A stretch of DNA of 64,000 nt from Streptomyces sp. JH14 (GCF_029428675.1 NZ_JAJNEL010000001.1:1426001-1490000); one strand, 5' to 3'. Positions 5,687 through 15,200 are shown, counted from the first letter of the stretch. Notes: generated from the sequence alone by a model not told the origin. Program-made: numbers and translations.

Positions 5687-8637
5687 GACGGCCTCCGCAG
5701 CGAGACGAGATCGGCGAGGTCCCGGTCGCTGAGCTCGGTCAGCGCGGTCTCCCCGGAGCCGAGCACCGCATCGGCCAGGGCCTGTTTGGCCGCCAGCATC
5801 TCCCCGATCCGGTCCTCGACGGTGCCTTCGGCGATCAGCCGGTGCACCTGGACGGGCTGCGTCTGGCCGATGCGGTACGCACGGTCCGTGGCCTGCTCCT
5901 CGACGGCCGGGTTCCACCAGCGGTCGTAGTGGATGACGTGGGCGGCGCGGGTGAGGTTCAGCCCGGTGCCCGCCGCCTTGAGGGAGAGCAGAAAGACGGG
6001 AACCTCGCCGGACTGGAAGCGGTCCACCATGCGCTCCCGCTCGGCCACCGGAGTACCGCCGTGCAGGAGTTGGGAGGGGACGGCGCGCGAGGCGAGGTGC
6101 GCGGAAAGGATCCGGGCCATCGACACGTACTGGGTGAAGACCAGCACGGAACCGTCCTCGGCGAGGATCGTGTCGAGCAGCTCGTCGAGCAGGGCGAGCT
6201 TGCCGGAGCGGCCTATGAGGCGGGTCGGCTCCTCCTTCAGATACTGCGCGGGGTGGTTGCAGATCTGCTTGAGCGAGGCCAGCAGCTTCATGATCAGACC
6301 GCGGCGGGCGATGCCTTCGGAGGCTTCGATGAGGGCCATGGTCTCGCGCACCGCCGCCTCGTAGAGCGTGGCCTGCTCGCGGGTGAGGAAGACGGGGTGG
6401 TCGGTCTCCGTCTTGGGCGGCAGCTCCGGGGCGATGCCCGGGTCGGACTTCTTGCGGCGCAGGAGGAACGGCCTGACCAGCCGGGAGAGGCGCTCGACCG
6501 CCTCGTCGTTGCCGAGCCCTGCCGCGGTGCCGGTGCTCTCGACGATCCGGGCGTGCCGGGCCCTGAACGCCTTGAGGGGGCCGAGCAGTCCGGGGGTGGT
6601 CCAGTCGAGCAGGGCCCAGAGCTCGGAGAGGTTGTTCTCCACGGGGGTACCGGTGAGGGCGATCCTGGCGGGGGCCGGGATGGTGCGCAGCGCCTTCGCC
6701 GTGGAGGAGTGCGGGTTCTTCACATGCTGCGCCTCGTCGGCGACGACAAGTCCCCAGCTGTGGGCGCCGAGTTGGACCGCGCTGGAGCGCATCGTGCCGT
6801 ACGTGGTGAGAACGAAGCCGCCGTCGGGGTCGTCGAGCGTGCGGTCGGTGCCGTGGAAACGGCGCACGGGGACACCGGGGGCGAAGCGGTTGATCTCCCG
6901 GTGCCAGTTGCCGAGGAGGGAGGCGGGGCAGACCACCAGGGTGGGTGCGGGGTGCGCTCGGTGCAGGTGGAGGGCGATGACGGTGATGGTCTTGCCGAGC
7001 CCCATGTCGTCGGCGAGGCACCCGCCGAGGCCCAGCGCGGTCATCCGGTCCAGCCAGGCCAGGCCGCGCAGTTGGTAGTCGCGGAGCGTGGCGTCGAGTC
7101 CCGGCGGCGGCGCGAGCACCGTGTCGTCGGTGAGGATGCGGGTGCGGAGCTCGGCGAGGGCACCGGCCGGCACCGCCTCGACCTGCTCGCCGTCCACCTC
7201 CGCGCTGCCGGTCAGCGCCACGGCGAGGGCGCCCACCGGATCGAGCAGCCCGAGCTCACGCTTGCGTGCCTTGCGCACGAGCGCGGGGTCGACGACGACC
7301 CACTGGTCCCGCAGGCGCACGACGGGCCGGTGGGCCTCCGCGAGGATGTCCATCTCCCGCTCGGTGAGCTGCTCGTCACCGAGGGACAGCTGCCAGTCGA
7401 AGGCGAAGAGCCGCTCGGCGTCGAAGAACGAGGTGCCGTCGGTGGCCGAGCCGGGTGCGGGCCGGACCACGGCCGAGGCGGTCAGCGAGCGTACGAGGTC
7501 GCGCGGCCAGTGGACGCTCACCCCGGCCGCAGCGAGCCGCGCACCGGCGTCGCTCAGCAGCTCGTACAGTTCGTCCTCGGTCAGGGCGAGCACATCGGGG
7601 ACGGGCAGGTCCAGCAGCCGCTCCAGCGGCGCCCAGACACGGGCGGCACGGCGCAGCGCGAGCACGGCATCGATCCTGGCCCGGGGCCCGAAGGGCTCGC
7701 CTCCGCCGCCGTTCCACAGAGCTGCGGCGTCGATGACGTACGTCGGGTCGGCCAGGCTGTGCACCTGCGTGATCGCCGCGGCGGCGTGCCTGGCCGCGCC
7801 CCCGTGGACATCCGCGGCATTGTCGGAGGCCCGGGTCCCATCGGTGCCGTCGGGATCGGGGGTGCCGTGGGTGTCGGCCGTGTCGAAGAGGTCGTACGCC
7901 GACAGGTCGAGGCGGAGCGACACCCGTACACCCGCGTCCAGGCCGGCGGCGACCTCGACGGACCAGTCACGGGCCCGGGGCAGGTGCTGGGCCTCGCGGG
8001 CCGCGAAGGGGGCGCCCATCGCGTGCGCCGCGGCGGGCGTCCGGGGCAGGGTGTCGGCGACCGCGTCGAGGAAGGCGCCGAGCAGCGACTCGGGGTCGGG
8101 GAGCTGGAGCGGTGTGCGATCCGGGAGCGGCACGGCGTACGCCTCGGGCGGCATGGCGGCGGCGACCGCCCGCAGATGGGCGACGTCCTCGGCGTCGCGC
8201 GGCCCGGCCCGCCAGGCGTCGTGGTCGTCGGCCGTGAGACCGGGAACCAGCCTGCCGCGGGCCACCAGGCCGAGTGCATGGAGTGCGGCCGCGCCCCAGC
8301 AGCGGGCGGCCGGGTGGGCGGACTGCTGGTGGCGGGCGCGGGCCAGCAGGGGCAGGGCATCGGCGACGGGCAGCCGGACCGCGGGCACCGTGCCACGCCG
8401 GACATCGCCCTGCTGCCCGTGGCGCCGGACCACCGTGATCTCGCCCGTCTCGCCGGAGGCCTGCTCGCAGATGTCGCCGATCGCCGGGAGCGGGCTGCCG
8501 TCGGGGGCCCAGAAGGCGACCTGCCCGTCTCTCGGCAGCGGCGCGGGCAGGAAGACGACGGCGCAACGCAGGAGGCGGCCGGTGGCCGCGTCCTGCGTCT
8601 GTTGCTGTGTGTACTCGCCGTGCACTGCCGAGGTCAT
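5683..8637 (-). CDS. SNF2/Rad54-family DEAD-like DNA translocase
   Basis: This 984-residue enzyme has a large N-terminal region of unknown fold (about 1-480) and then a complete SNF2 ATPase. The Walker A equivalent is DDMGLGKT, motif II is DEAQHVKN, motif III is ALTGTPVENN, and the second RecA lobe carries VLVFTQYVSM, LKAAGTGLNLTRA and DRAYRIGQ. SNF2 proteins move along double-stranded DNA using ATP. The ATG at 8637 has a strong purine-rich SD (GGGAGGGGAGCG). A longer open frame reaches 8730 but lacks support. It is the first gene of a coupled pair with the SWIM protein. Confidence 0.92.
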   Translation of the reverse strand: MTSAVHGEYTQQQTQDAATGRLLRCAVVFLPAPLPRDGQVAFWAPDGSPLPAIGDICEQASGETGEITVVRRHGQQGDVRRGTVPAVRLPVADALPLLARARHQQSAHPAARCWGAAALHALGLVARGRLVPGLTADDHDAWRAGPRDAEDVAHLRAVAAAMPPEAYAVPLPDRTPLQLPDPESLLGAFLDAVADTLPRTPAAAHAMGAPFAAREAQHLPRARDWSVEVAAGLDAGVRVSLRLDLSAYDLFDTADTHGTPDPDGTDGTRASDNAADVHGGAARHAAAAITQVHSLADPTYVIDAAALWNGGGGEPFGPRARIDAVLALRRAARVWAPLERLLDLPVPDVLALTEDELYELLSDAGARLAAAGVSVHWPRDLVRSLTASAVVRPAPGSATDGTSFFDAERLFAFDWQLSLGDEQLTEREMDILAEAHRPVVRLRDQWVVVDPALVRKARKRELGLLDPVGALAVALTGSAEVDGEQVEAVPAGALAELRTRILTDDTVLAPPPGLDATLRDYQLRGLAWLDRMTALGLGGCLADDMGLGKTITVIALHLHRAHPAPTLVVCPASLLGNWHREINRFAPGVPVRRFHGTDRTLDDPDGGFVLTTYGTMRSSAVQLGAHSWGLVVADEAQHVKNPHSSTAKALRTIPAPARIALTGTPVENNLSELWALLDWTTPGLLGPLKAFRARHARIVESTGTAAGLGNDEAVERLSRLVRPFLLRRKKSDPGIAPELPPKTETDHPVFLTREQATLYEAAVRETMALIEASEGIARRGLIMKLLASLKQICNHPAQYLKEEPTRLIGRSGKLALLDELLDTILAEDGSVLVFTQYVSMARILSAHLASRAVPSQLLHGGTPVAERERMVDRFQSGEVPVFLLSLKAAGTGLNLTRAAHVIHYDRWWNPAVEEQATDRAYRIGQTQPVQVHRLIAEGTVEDRIGEMLAAKQALADAVLGSGETALTELSDRDLADLVSLRRPS

Positions 8638-8745
8638 CGCTCCCCTCCCGTCCCGCCCGCGATCGTCCGGTCCTCTCGGTCTCTCTGTGTCTGCGAGTCT
8701 AGGCGGGGGGTCCGACAACCGGTCTCGCACCGGCGTGCGCGCAGG

Positions 8746-9681
8746 TCAGTGCCTGGCCAGCGGCTTGGGCCGCATGGCGCGAGCGGGCCCGGAGGAGGGC
8801 GGCGCGGAGGTGGGCGGCGCAGGCGACGGCTGTTGCTGCTGGGGCTGTTGCTGCGGGGGCGAGGACTTCTGCGGGGGCTGCTGCGCGGGACCGGACCCGA
8901 CCTCCTGCTGCGCCGGCGCCGGCTGCTGCGCCCGCTCCAGGAAGCGGAGCAGCTCCACCGGGAACGGCAGCACCAGCGTGGAGTTCTTCTCCGCCGCGAC
9001 CGCGACCACGGTCTGCAGCAGTCGCAGCTGGAGCGCGGCCGGCTGGGCGGACATCTCCCCCGCCGCCTCGGCCAGCTTCTTCGACGCCTGGAGTTCTGCA
9101 TCGGCGTTGATGACCCGAGCGCGCCGCTCCCGGTCGGCCTCGGCCTGACGGGCCATGGAGCGTTTCATCGTCTCGGGCAGCGACACGTCCTTGATCTCCA
9201 CCCGGTCGATCTGGACGCCCCACCCCACGGCCGGACTGTCGATCATGAGCTCCAGACCCTGGTTGAGCTTCTCCCGGTTGGACAGGAGATCGTCCAGGTC
9301 GCTCTTGCCGATGATCGACCGCAAGGAGGTCTGCGCCATCTGCGACACCGCGAACCGGTAGTCCTCCACCTGCACGATCGCGCTCGCCGGATCGACCACC
9401 TTGAAGTAGATGACCGCGTCCACGCGCACCGTCACGTTGTCCCGCGTGATGCCGTCCTGCGCGGGCACCGGCATCGTCACGATCTGCATGTTGACCTTGC
9501 GCAGCCGGTCGATACCGGGAACCACCATGGTGAATCCGGGCCCGCGCACTTCATCGCGCAGCCTGCCGAGCCTCAGCACGATGCCCCGCTCGTACTGCTT
9601 GACGATCTTCGCGGCCATCGCCACGTACACCGCGCCCGCGGACGCCGCCGCCACCGCGACGACCACCAGTTCTTGGACCAT
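8746..9681 (-). CDS. SPFH/band-7 (slipin-like) membrane protein
   Basis: One N-terminal transmembrane helix (about 1-25) leads into an SPFH domain: KQYERGIVLRLGRL, GPGFTMVVPGIDRL, TRDNVTVRVDAVIYFKV and VGWGVQIDRVEIKDV, followed by the Ala/Glu/Arg-rich coiled region. This is the slipin/stomatin arrangement, in which proteins oligomerise at membrane microdomains and regulate neighbouring membrane proteins. The C-terminal 75 residues are a disordered Pro/Gln tail, which is unusual for minimal slipins. No NfeD-type partner gene is adjacent. The ATG follows AGGGGG. Confidence 0.9.
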   Translation of the reverse strand: MVQELVVVAVAAASAGAVYVAMAAKIVKQYERGIVLRLGRLRDEVRGPGFTMVVPGIDRLRKVNMQIVTMPVPAQDGITRDNVTVRVDAVIYFKVVDPASAIVQVEDYRFAVSQMAQTSLRSIIGKSDLDDLLSNREKLNQGLELMIDSPAVGWGVQIDRVEIKDVSLPETMKRSMARQAEADRERRARVINADAELQASKKLAEAAGEMSAQPAALQLRLLQTVVAVAAEKNSTLVLPFPVELLRFLERAQQPAPAQQEVGSGPAQQPPQKSSPPQQQPQQQQPSPAPPTSAPPSSGPARAMRPKPLARH

Positions 9682-9874
9682 GACGGCCCCCTGCCAGCCG
9701 GATACATCCGATTAAGAACGCTATTACCACGTTATGCCCCATACGAACACCGGGCGAACATGGGCTCGGACCTCGGTCACCCGGCAGGCCGCGCACCGGA
9801 TGCCTGGCCGCCCGGAAGCGGGCAAGGTGACCAGCGATACACATGAGCCGGACGAGACAGACGAGGACCCGCCC

Positions 9875-10222
9875 ATGCCCGTGATCGATCACCGACGCCG
9901 CCGTCTCGGCATCGCAGCCGGGACCGCGCTCCTGACCCTCAGCGTCGCGGGCTGCTCCGGCCTCGGCCGCACCGCGGTCGGGCCCGTCACCTACGTCACC
10001 CAGCGGGATGCCGTGATCAACGTGAACAGCCCCTCCGTGAGGGGCTGCCACCGGCTCGACCCGGCGGGCGCCAAAGAAGTGATCAACGGGACCCTGATCG
10101 ACATCATCCTTTACCGCACGCGCGACTGCACGGGTCCGGGGTCGACCTATGTCGCCACGACCTTCAGCGACATGAACCCACCGAGCGCCCTGCCCTGGCG
10201 CAGCTTCAGCACCGTCCACTGA
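9875..10222 (+). CDS. Small lipoprotein of unknown function
   Basis: A 115-residue protein with an arginine-rich n-region (DHRRRRLG), a hydrophobic core and lipobox LSVAGC, so it should be lipid-anchored outside the membrane. The mature part has two cysteines (RGCHRLDP and TRDCTG) likely to form a disulfide, and ends soon after YVATTFSDMNPP. I recognise no named domain. The ATG was chosen because of GAGGA 9 bases upstream and because it places the basic residues directly before the hydrophobic core. The open frame extends 47 codons further upstream without SD. Confidence 0.7.
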   Translation: MPVIDHRRRRLGIAAGTALLTLSVAGCSGLGRTAVGPVTYVTQRDAVINVNSPSVRGCHRLDPAGAKEVINGTLIDIILYRTRDCTGPGSTYVATTFSDMNPPSALPWRSFSTVH

Positions 10223-10249
10223 CCGGCGCGGTGCACGGGCCGTCCCCGC

Positions 10250-10690
10250 CTACGCACGCCGGCGCACGAGCCCGATCAGCTGCGCCGTTCTGTCCCGCCG
10301 GTCCCGGGCGATCAGGACGACCAGCACGATGAGCAGTGCCGGCATGATCGCGTTCACCGGGTCGAGCAGGGTGAGCTGGACGACGGACGCCCCGGCCAGC
10401 AGCCCGACGAAGGCCATCGCCGCCACCCCGGACAGCAGGGGCACCAGCAGCGCGACGGCGCCTGCCATCTCCAGGGCTCCGATGAGATACATCGCGCCAT
10501 GGCTCCAGCCCATCCGGTCGAAGGTCTCGATCGCCGACTCATGGGCAATCAGCTTGGCGAACGCGCTGAAGGCGAAGAACAGGGCGAGCGCGACCCGTGC
10601 GACGGTGAGCGCGACCGCACCTCGGCTGCGTGTCGCGGCCGTCGGGGCGGCGGTGTCCGTCGTGTGCGTCGGCGTCGTGGTCTCGGACAT
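10250..10690 (-). CDS. DoxX family membrane protein
   Basis: The 146-residue protein has four predicted transmembrane helices and the DoxX-typical first helix with RVALALFFAFSAFAKLI followed by MGWSHGAMYLIGALEMAGAVALLVP. DoxX-like proteins are small quinone- or redox-linked membrane proteins. Specific function here is unknown. The first 25 residues are Thr/Ala-rich and probably cytosolic. The start ATG has GAGGAG eight bases upstream, inside one arm of an inverted repeat (10691-10739) that could mask it. Confidence 0.8.
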   Translation of the reverse strand: MSETTTPTHTTDTAAPTAATRSRGAVALTVARVALALFFAFSAFAKLIAHESAIETFDRMGWSHGAMYLIGALEMAGAVALLVPLLSGVAAMAFVGLLAGASVVQLTLLDPVNAIMPALLIVLVVLIARDRRDRTAQLIGLVRRRA

Positions 10691-10739
10691 CGGGGTCTCC
10701 TCGGGAAGCGTGGTGTCACGTACGCAAGGAAAGACCCCG
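10691..10739 (-). promoter_or_regulatory. Inverted repeat overlapping the doxX ribosome-binding region
   Basis: CGGGGTCT (10691-10698) pairs with AGACCCCG (10732-10739). On the minus-strand mRNA the second-transcribed arm lies between SD and start codon, so folding could lower translation. The 33-nt loop makes the structure modest. Confidence 0.3.
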
Positions 10740-10801
10740 GAGCGGTCCGGAACTCATCGCATCCCGGACCGCCGGTCCCCTCGGTTCCCGTCGCCCGGCG
10801 A

Positions 10802-11497
10802 CTACCCGGGCACGGCCCGCACCCACACCCCGTCGTCCGTCAGATAGCGGTCGACGGTCAGTCCCGCCGCCTCCAGATGCCCCTCGAACTGTTCCTTCGT
10901 CAGCTCCCGTGACCGAAACGTCTGGGTCCATCGCGCATCGTCGAAGATGTACTCCGCGTGCACCGAGTCCACCCCGTCGCCGACGGGGTCCGCCGAGACG
11001 ATCCGCACCGTGTATCCGGCCGGATCGACCCGTTCCCTCGGCAGATCGGTGCGGTAGTCGGCGCCCTCGCGCTGCAGAAGCACGACGCCGCCGTCCTTGA
11101 CGTATCTCCGGCAGGTCCGCAGAATTCCGTCGCGCACCCGGTGTTCGCCCGCGTGCACCAGGAACGATGCCAGCAGCACCACGTCGAATGTCTCGTGGCC
11201 GAGCTCCAGGGACTCGATGGGACTCCGCACCGTGCGCGCGCCCCGTACGTGTTCCAGCATCTGCGCCGACTCGTCCACCGCCGTGACCTCAAAGCCGCGC
11301 GCGAGCAGCGGACGGGTCATCCGGCCCACCCCGCAACCGAGTTCCAGAATGCTCGACCCGGCGGGCACCGCCGCCGCGATCACGTCCGGTTCCGTGCCGA
11401 CCGACAGCCGTCTGTACAGCTCGACCGCGCAGCCGTCCGGCGTGATCGAGCCGGGCCCCGTCCCTGAATACCCCTCACGTACCAGTGGTCCGCTCAT
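10802..11497 (-). CDS. Class I SAM-dependent methyltransferase
   Basis: A 231-residue Rossmann methyltransferase. Motif I is ILELGCGVGRMT, motif II ends VTAVDESAQML, the acidic post-motif region is FDVVLLASFLVHAG, and VKDGGVVLLQREG follows. The sequence matches small-molecule methyltransferases of the type-11/25 Pfam groups. No acceptor can be inferred and no biosynthetic neighbours help. The ATG at 11497 has no good SD. It reads in the same direction as the ADP-ribosylglycohydrolase gene 37 bp upstream and could be co-transcribed with it. Confidence 0.85.
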   Translation of the reverse strand: MSGPLVREGYSGTGPGSITPDGCAVELYRRLSVGTEPDVIAAAVPAGSSILELGCGVGRMTRPLLARGFEVTAVDESAQMLEHVRGARTVRSPIESLELGHETFDVVLLASFLVHAGEHRVRDGILRTCRRYVKDGGVVLLQREGADYRTDLPRERVDPAGYTVRIVSADPVGDGVDSVHAEYIFDDARWTQTFRSRELTKEQFEGHLEAAGLTVDRYLTDDGVWVRAVPG

Positions 11498-11534
11498 GCA
11501 AGGGCGAACGAACGGCCGATGGCCGCCGTTCCCG

Positions 11535-12653
11535 TCAGCACGCCGGATAGCGCTCCTGCGGCCAGTCCACCGCCTGCTCGAACTCCAGACACAGATCGTC
11601 GGCCAGCTCGGCGATCACCGACCGGCCCTCCGTCTGCGCCAGCCAGGACGACGGGAGCCTTACGTCGCCGTGGTGGGCGCCGAGCAGATTGCCGCAGACC
11701 GACCCGGTGGAGTCGCTGTCGCCCGAGTGGTTGACCGAGAGCAGCAGTGCCTGGGCCACCTCGTCGCCGCCCGGCAGCACCAGGGCGCAGTACACGGCGA
11801 TGGCGAGAGCCTCCTCGGCCACCCAGCCCTCGCCCAGCAGCTCCACCTTCTCGGCGGTCGGCGCGCCCTGCGCGGCCAGGTCGACGGCCGCGCGCAGCGC
11901 CGCCGTCGTCTCCTCGTGGCCCGGGTGGCGTGCGAGCAGCTCCATGGCCCGCAGCACGGCTCCCGCCATCGAATCGCCTTCCAGCAGGTGGGCGATGATC
12001 GCGGCGAACGCCCCGGCCGCAGTCGCGCCGGTCGGGTGCCCGTGGGTGATCTGCGCGCACCGGGCAGCCAGTCCGAAGCCGGCCGTCGCACCGGCACCGA
12101 TCAGGCCGAAGGGCGCGGACCGCATCACCGTGCCGCACCCCTTGGACCCGGTGTTGACCGGCCCCGGCCGGCCGAGCGTGCCCGTCGGGTCGGGGACGTG
12201 GCCGGCCGCGAGCCCGGTCAGGCAGGCGTTGCCGGGGGCACGGCGGGCGTACAGAAAGCGCTGCTGCCGCAGCCAGCCGGTGCGTATGAGGTCGTCTCCG
12301 CCCCGGGCGGGTGGAGCAGGATGGTTCTGTGTGTCGAGCCAGCGCAGGTAGGCGTTGCGCACGATCGCGGTCTCGGCGCCGCCGATCCCCTTCGACATCG
12401 CCCGGGAATGCGCCCTGATCAGCCCTTCGGCGGTGAACAGGGTCATCTGCGTGTCGTCGGTGACGCGGCCGACGACACCGTCCCCGTCCGCGACGAGCCC
12501 GCGGACGCCGTCTTCCCCGTGCGTCCTGCGGATACCGGACAGCGAGAGGAACTCCACCGGGTTCCCCAGCGCATCCCCGATCGCACCGCCCAGCAGTGAC
12601 CCCCGGACCCGGGCCCTGCGCGCGACGTCGTTCCCCCATGCTGTGCCGTTCAC
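11535..12653 (-). CDS. ADP-ribosylglycohydrolase family protein
   Basis: The 372-residue protein has the DraG/ARH fold signature. GSLLGGAIGDALGNPVEF opens the domain, DDTQMTLFTAEG supplies the first metal-binding acidic pair, and HSGDSDSTGSVCGNLLGA supplies the second, as in dinuclear-metal enzymes that remove ADP-ribose from proteins or other acceptors. The start is GTG 12653 with GGGGAG eight bases upstream. A longer frame to 12962 exists but lies across the neighbouring plus-strand gene. The target is unknown, and no ADP-ribosyltransferase gene is adjacent. Confidence 0.88.
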   Translation of the reverse strand: MNGTAWGNDVARRARVRGSLLGGAIGDALGNPVEFLSLSGIRRTHGEDGVRGLVADGDGVVGRVTDDTQMTLFTAEGLIRAHSRAMSKGIGGAETAIVRNAYLRWLDTQNHPAPPARGGDDLIRTGWLRQQRFLYARRAPGNACLTGLAAGHVPDPTGTLGRPGPVNTGSKGCGTVMRSAPFGLIGAGATAGFGLAARCAQITHGHPTGATAAGAFAAIIAHLLEGDSMAGAVLRAMELLARHPGHEETTAALRAAVDLAAQGAPTAEKVELLGEGWVAEEALAIAVYCALVLPGGDEVAQALLLSVNHSGDSDSTGSVCGNLLGAHHGDVRLPSSWLAQTEGRSVIAELADDLCLEFEQAVDWPQERYPAC

Positions 12654-12732
12654 GGACGGTCTCCCCACACTCTGTCTCGGCGTGCCTCGGAATCGCTGCC
12701 GCGGGTCCATCCTGGAAGGAGAGGCGATCGCC

Positions 12733-13011
12733 ATGCGTACCGGCAATGAACCGATGACTGCGCGCAGTCCCCTGCGACTGCGGCTCTGCCTGAGTCTATG
12801 GGGCATGGCCTGGGCCGTCTTCGGCCTCACGGCCTTCACCCTGGTCGACCGGCCGGGCTGGGCCGCGGCCTGCGGTCTGCTGCTTCTGCTGACGGTGGTG
12901 GATCTTGTCGTGATCGTCCACCACATGCACCAGGGCCCGCACTGGCAGCCGGGCCGCAACATCCCCCCGTACGAACCCGACCACGGCCAACGCCGCAGGT
13001 ACGGTCACTGA
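12733..13011 (+). CDS. DUF6343 family small membrane protein
   Basis: The 92-residue protein begins MRTGNEPMTARSPLRLRLCL, then has two hydrophobic helices (WGMAWAVFGLTAF and WAAACGLLLLLTVVDLVVIV) and a polar C-terminus. This pattern matches the Streptomyces family I know as DUF6343. Function is unknown. The ATG has GGAAGGAG 11 bases upstream. It lies between two minus-strand genes and is transcribed alone. Confidence 0.7.
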   Translation: MRTGNEPMTARSPLRLRLCLSLWGMAWAVFGLTAFTLVDRPGWAAACGLLLLLTVVDLVVIVHHMHQGPHWQPGRNIPPYEPDHGQRRRYGH

Positions 13012-13028
13012 CCCGCCGGTCCGGCGGG
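13012..13028. terminator. Hairpin between convergent genes
   Basis: CCCGCCGG-T-CCGGCGGG forms a tight GC-rich hairpin immediately after the DUF6343 stop and before the TPR gene end. Its position fits a bidirectional terminator. There is no U-run, as is usual in streptomycetes. Confidence 0.45.
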
Positions 13029-13037
13029 CCGGGAGGT

Positions 13038-13406
13038 TCAGGCGCTCGTGTCGAAGCGGGCCGCCCGCAGGTACTCCGGGTTCGGGTCGAGCGCCGCGGC
13101 CAGCCGGAAGTGGCGCACGGCCTGCTCCGAGCGTCCGGACCGCTCGAAGGTGCGGGCCAGGGCGAAGTGCGCGAACGCGTTGTCCGGTTCGCGCTCCAGG
13201 ACGAGTTCGAATTCGAGCTCGGCAGGGCGAAGTTGGGCGGCGGCGAAGAAGGCGCGGGCCCTCAGCAGCCGGGCAGCCGTGTTCTCCGGGTGGGCCGCGA
13301 TCACCGAGTCCAGCAGCTTGACCGCGCCCCGCGGGTCGCGCGCCGCCAGCAGGCGTTCGGCCGCGCGGAAGTCGATGACGTGGGTTTCCGGGGTCCTCTC
13401 GGGCAC
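13038..13406 (-). CDS. Tetratricopeptide-repeat protein
   Basis: A 122-residue soluble protein made of about three TPR-like helical hairpins: AERLLAARDPRGAVKLLDSVIAAHP, ARAFFAAAQLRPAELEFELVLEREPDN and FAHFALARTFERSGRSEQAVRHFRLAAALDP. TPRs bind other proteins. No catalytic domain is present. The gene is widely placed near coaE in streptomycetes in my recollection, and here it lies 150 bp after coaE on the same strand. Confidence 0.85.
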   Translation of the reverse strand: MPERTPETHVIDFRAAERLLAARDPRGAVKLLDSVIAAHPENTAARLLRARAFFAAAQLRPAELEFELVLEREPDNAFAHFALARTFERSGRSEQAVRHFRLAAALDPNPEYLRAARFDTSA

Positions 13407-13556
13407 GCTCGCATCCTTCCCTTCGACAACGGCTTTGCAACGTCCGGCCGGGTGCCGGTATTCCGGTACTGCTACGGGTCACCGGGTCACCCCGGCCGAC
13501 CGCCCGCTGCGTCGGACGGGGCTGCGTCGTGTCATCCGGTGCGACTGCCCGTCGTG

Positions 13557-14162
13557 TCAGCTCCGGGCGGCGGCCCGCTGCGCCAGCTCCGCCCAGACCT
13601 TGCGGACCTGCGGCTCCAGCTCGTCCAGCGGGCCGTCGTTGTCCACGATCAGATCGGCGACGGCCCGCCGCTGCTCGCGGGTGGCCTGGGCGGCCATGCG
13701 TGCGCGGGCCTCGGACTCCGTCATTCCGCGCAGCCGCACAAGGCGGTCGAGCTGGGTCTCGGGGGCGGCGTCGACGACCACGACCAGGTCGTAGAGGGGG
13801 GCGAGGCCGTTCTCGGTGAGGAGGGGGACGTCGTGGACCACGACGGAGTCGGGGCCCGCCGCCCGCTCCAGTTCGGCGGAGCGGGCTCCGACCAGCGGGT
13901 GGACGATCGCGTTCAGGGTGGCCAGCCGGTCGGTGTCCGAGAAGACGATCGAGCCGAGCCTGGGCCGGTCGAGGGTGCCGTCGGCGGCGAGGATGCCGGC
14001 GCCGAACGCGTCGACGACGGCCGCCAGCCCCGGGGTACCGGGCTCGACGACCTCGCGCGCGATCCTGTCGGCGTCGATCAGCACGGCTCCGTACGAGACC
14101 AGCAGCCGTGACACTTCGCTCTTGCCGGCGCCGATGCCGCCGGTCAGGCCCACTTTCAGCAT
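13557..14162 (-). CDS. coaE: Dephospho-CoA kinase
   Basis: CoaE phosphorylates dephospho-CoA at the ribose 3' position, the last step of CoA synthesis. The 201-residue length is normal. The P-loop is [17 protein letters not shown] (about residues 5-21), and [16 protein letters not shown] is the conserved substrate-binding segment after LIDAD. The LID-like region is [24 protein letters not shown]. The gene is on the minus strand, with rpsA upstream in the same direction after two intervening genes, which is the usual Streptomyces neighbourhood. Confidence 0.95.
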   Translation of the reverse strand: MLKVGLTGGIGAGKSEVSRLLVSYGAVLIDADRIAREVVEPGTPGLAAVVDAFGAGILAADGTLDRPRLGSIVFSDTDRLATLNAIVHPLVGARSAELERAAGPDSVVVHDVPLLTENGLAPLYDLVVVVDAAPETQLDRLVRLRGMTESEARARMAAQATREQRRAVADLIVDNDGPLDELEPQVRKVWAELAQRAAARS

Positions 14163-14218
14163 GGCCGCAGCCTAACGGCCTCCGGACAGTCATGGCCCGG
14201 TCACGGACCATGCGCCGG

Positions 14219-15157
14219 TCAGCTGTCGCCCTCCCGCTCGGCAAGGAACCGTTCGAATTCGAGGCCGATCTCGTCGGCGGAGGGCAGGTCGACCGGTTCG
14301 GCGACCAGATTGCCGCGCGTCTCGGAGCCTGCGACCGCGTCGTACTGGTGCTCAAGACCCTCGACGAGCGAGACGAGCTCGTCGTCGCCCTGGTCGACCT
14401 GGCGGTCGATCTCGGTCTGCGTGCGGTGCGCCTCCGTGCGCAGCGAGTGCGCGATGCTCGGCAGGACCAGCCCGGTCGCGGCCGTGATCGCCTCGAGCGC
14501 GGTGAGCGCGGCATCCGGGTAGGCGGAGCGGGCGACGTAGTGCGGCACATGGGCGGCGACACCGAGGACGTCGTGTCCGGCCTGCATCAGCCGGTACTCG
14601 ACGAGGGCCTCGGCGGAGCCGGGGACCTGCGCCTCGTCGAACGGGCTGCGGTGGCCCGGCATCAGGTCCGTGCGATTGCCGTGCGGGGTGATGCCGACCG
14701 GGCGGGTGTGCGGGACGCCCATCGGAATACCGTGGAAGCTGACGGCGAGGCGGACGCCGAGCCGCTCGACGATCTGCTCGACGGCGGCGGCGAACCTCTC
14801 CCACTCCACGTCCGGCTCGGGCCCGGACAGCAGCAGGAAGGGCGCCCCGGTGGCGTCCTGGACCACCCGGAGGTCCAGCGTCGGGGTCTCGTAGCCCGCA
14901 TAGCGGTCGCGCTTGAACGTCAGCAGCGGGCGCCGTGCGCGGTAGTCGACGAGGCGGTCGTGGTCGAAACGGGCCACGACCTGGTGCGGCAACGACTCCA
15001 GCAGACCGTCCACGATCTGCTCGCCCGTCTCACCCGCGTCGATGTACCCCTCGAAGTGGTAGAGCATGACCAGGCCCGCCGACTCCTGGGCGAGCGCCAT
15101 GTCGACGACGGCCAGCCCCTTCGGCTCCCATTCGTACAAACTCTGCGGATCAGGCAC
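14219..15157 (-). CDS. PAC2 family protein (proteasome assembly chaperone-like)
   Basis: The 312-residue protein has the PAC2 fold signatures: [26 protein letters not shown], the [10 protein letters not shown] segment, [15 protein letters not shown], and [18 protein letters not shown]2 proteins are named after a eukaryotic proteasome assembly factor, and their role in actinobacteria is not settled. The start is GTG 15157 with GAGGAG about 8 bases upstream. The acidic C-terminal part ([10 protein letters not shown] and later) is probably helical. Confidence 0.88.
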   Translation of the reverse strand: MPDPQSLYEWEPKGLAVVDMALAQESAGLVMLYHFEGYIDAGETGEQIVDGLLESLPHQVVARFDHDRLVDYRARRPLLTFKRDRYAGYETPTLDLRVVQDATGAPFLLLSGPEPDVEWERFAAAVEQIVERLGVRLAVSFHGIPMGVPHTRPVGITPHGNRTDLMPGHRSPFDEAQVPGSAEALVEYRLMQAGHDVLGVAAHVPHYVARSAYPDAALTALEAITAATGLVLPSIAHSLRTEAHRTQTEIDRQVDQGDDELVSLVEGLEHQYDAVAGSETRGNLVAEPVDLPSADEIGLEFERFLAEREGDS

Positions 15158-15200
15158 GGTTACCGCTCCTCCTCTTGTTCCTCAAGAAGAACGTCCGGCA

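Noticed and set aside
5842-9846. A 1334-codon open frame on the plus strand opposite the SNF2 gene
   Set aside because: It is an antisense frame kept open by high GC. The minus-strand SNF2, SWIM and SPFH proteins have clear motifs, while this frame has none.
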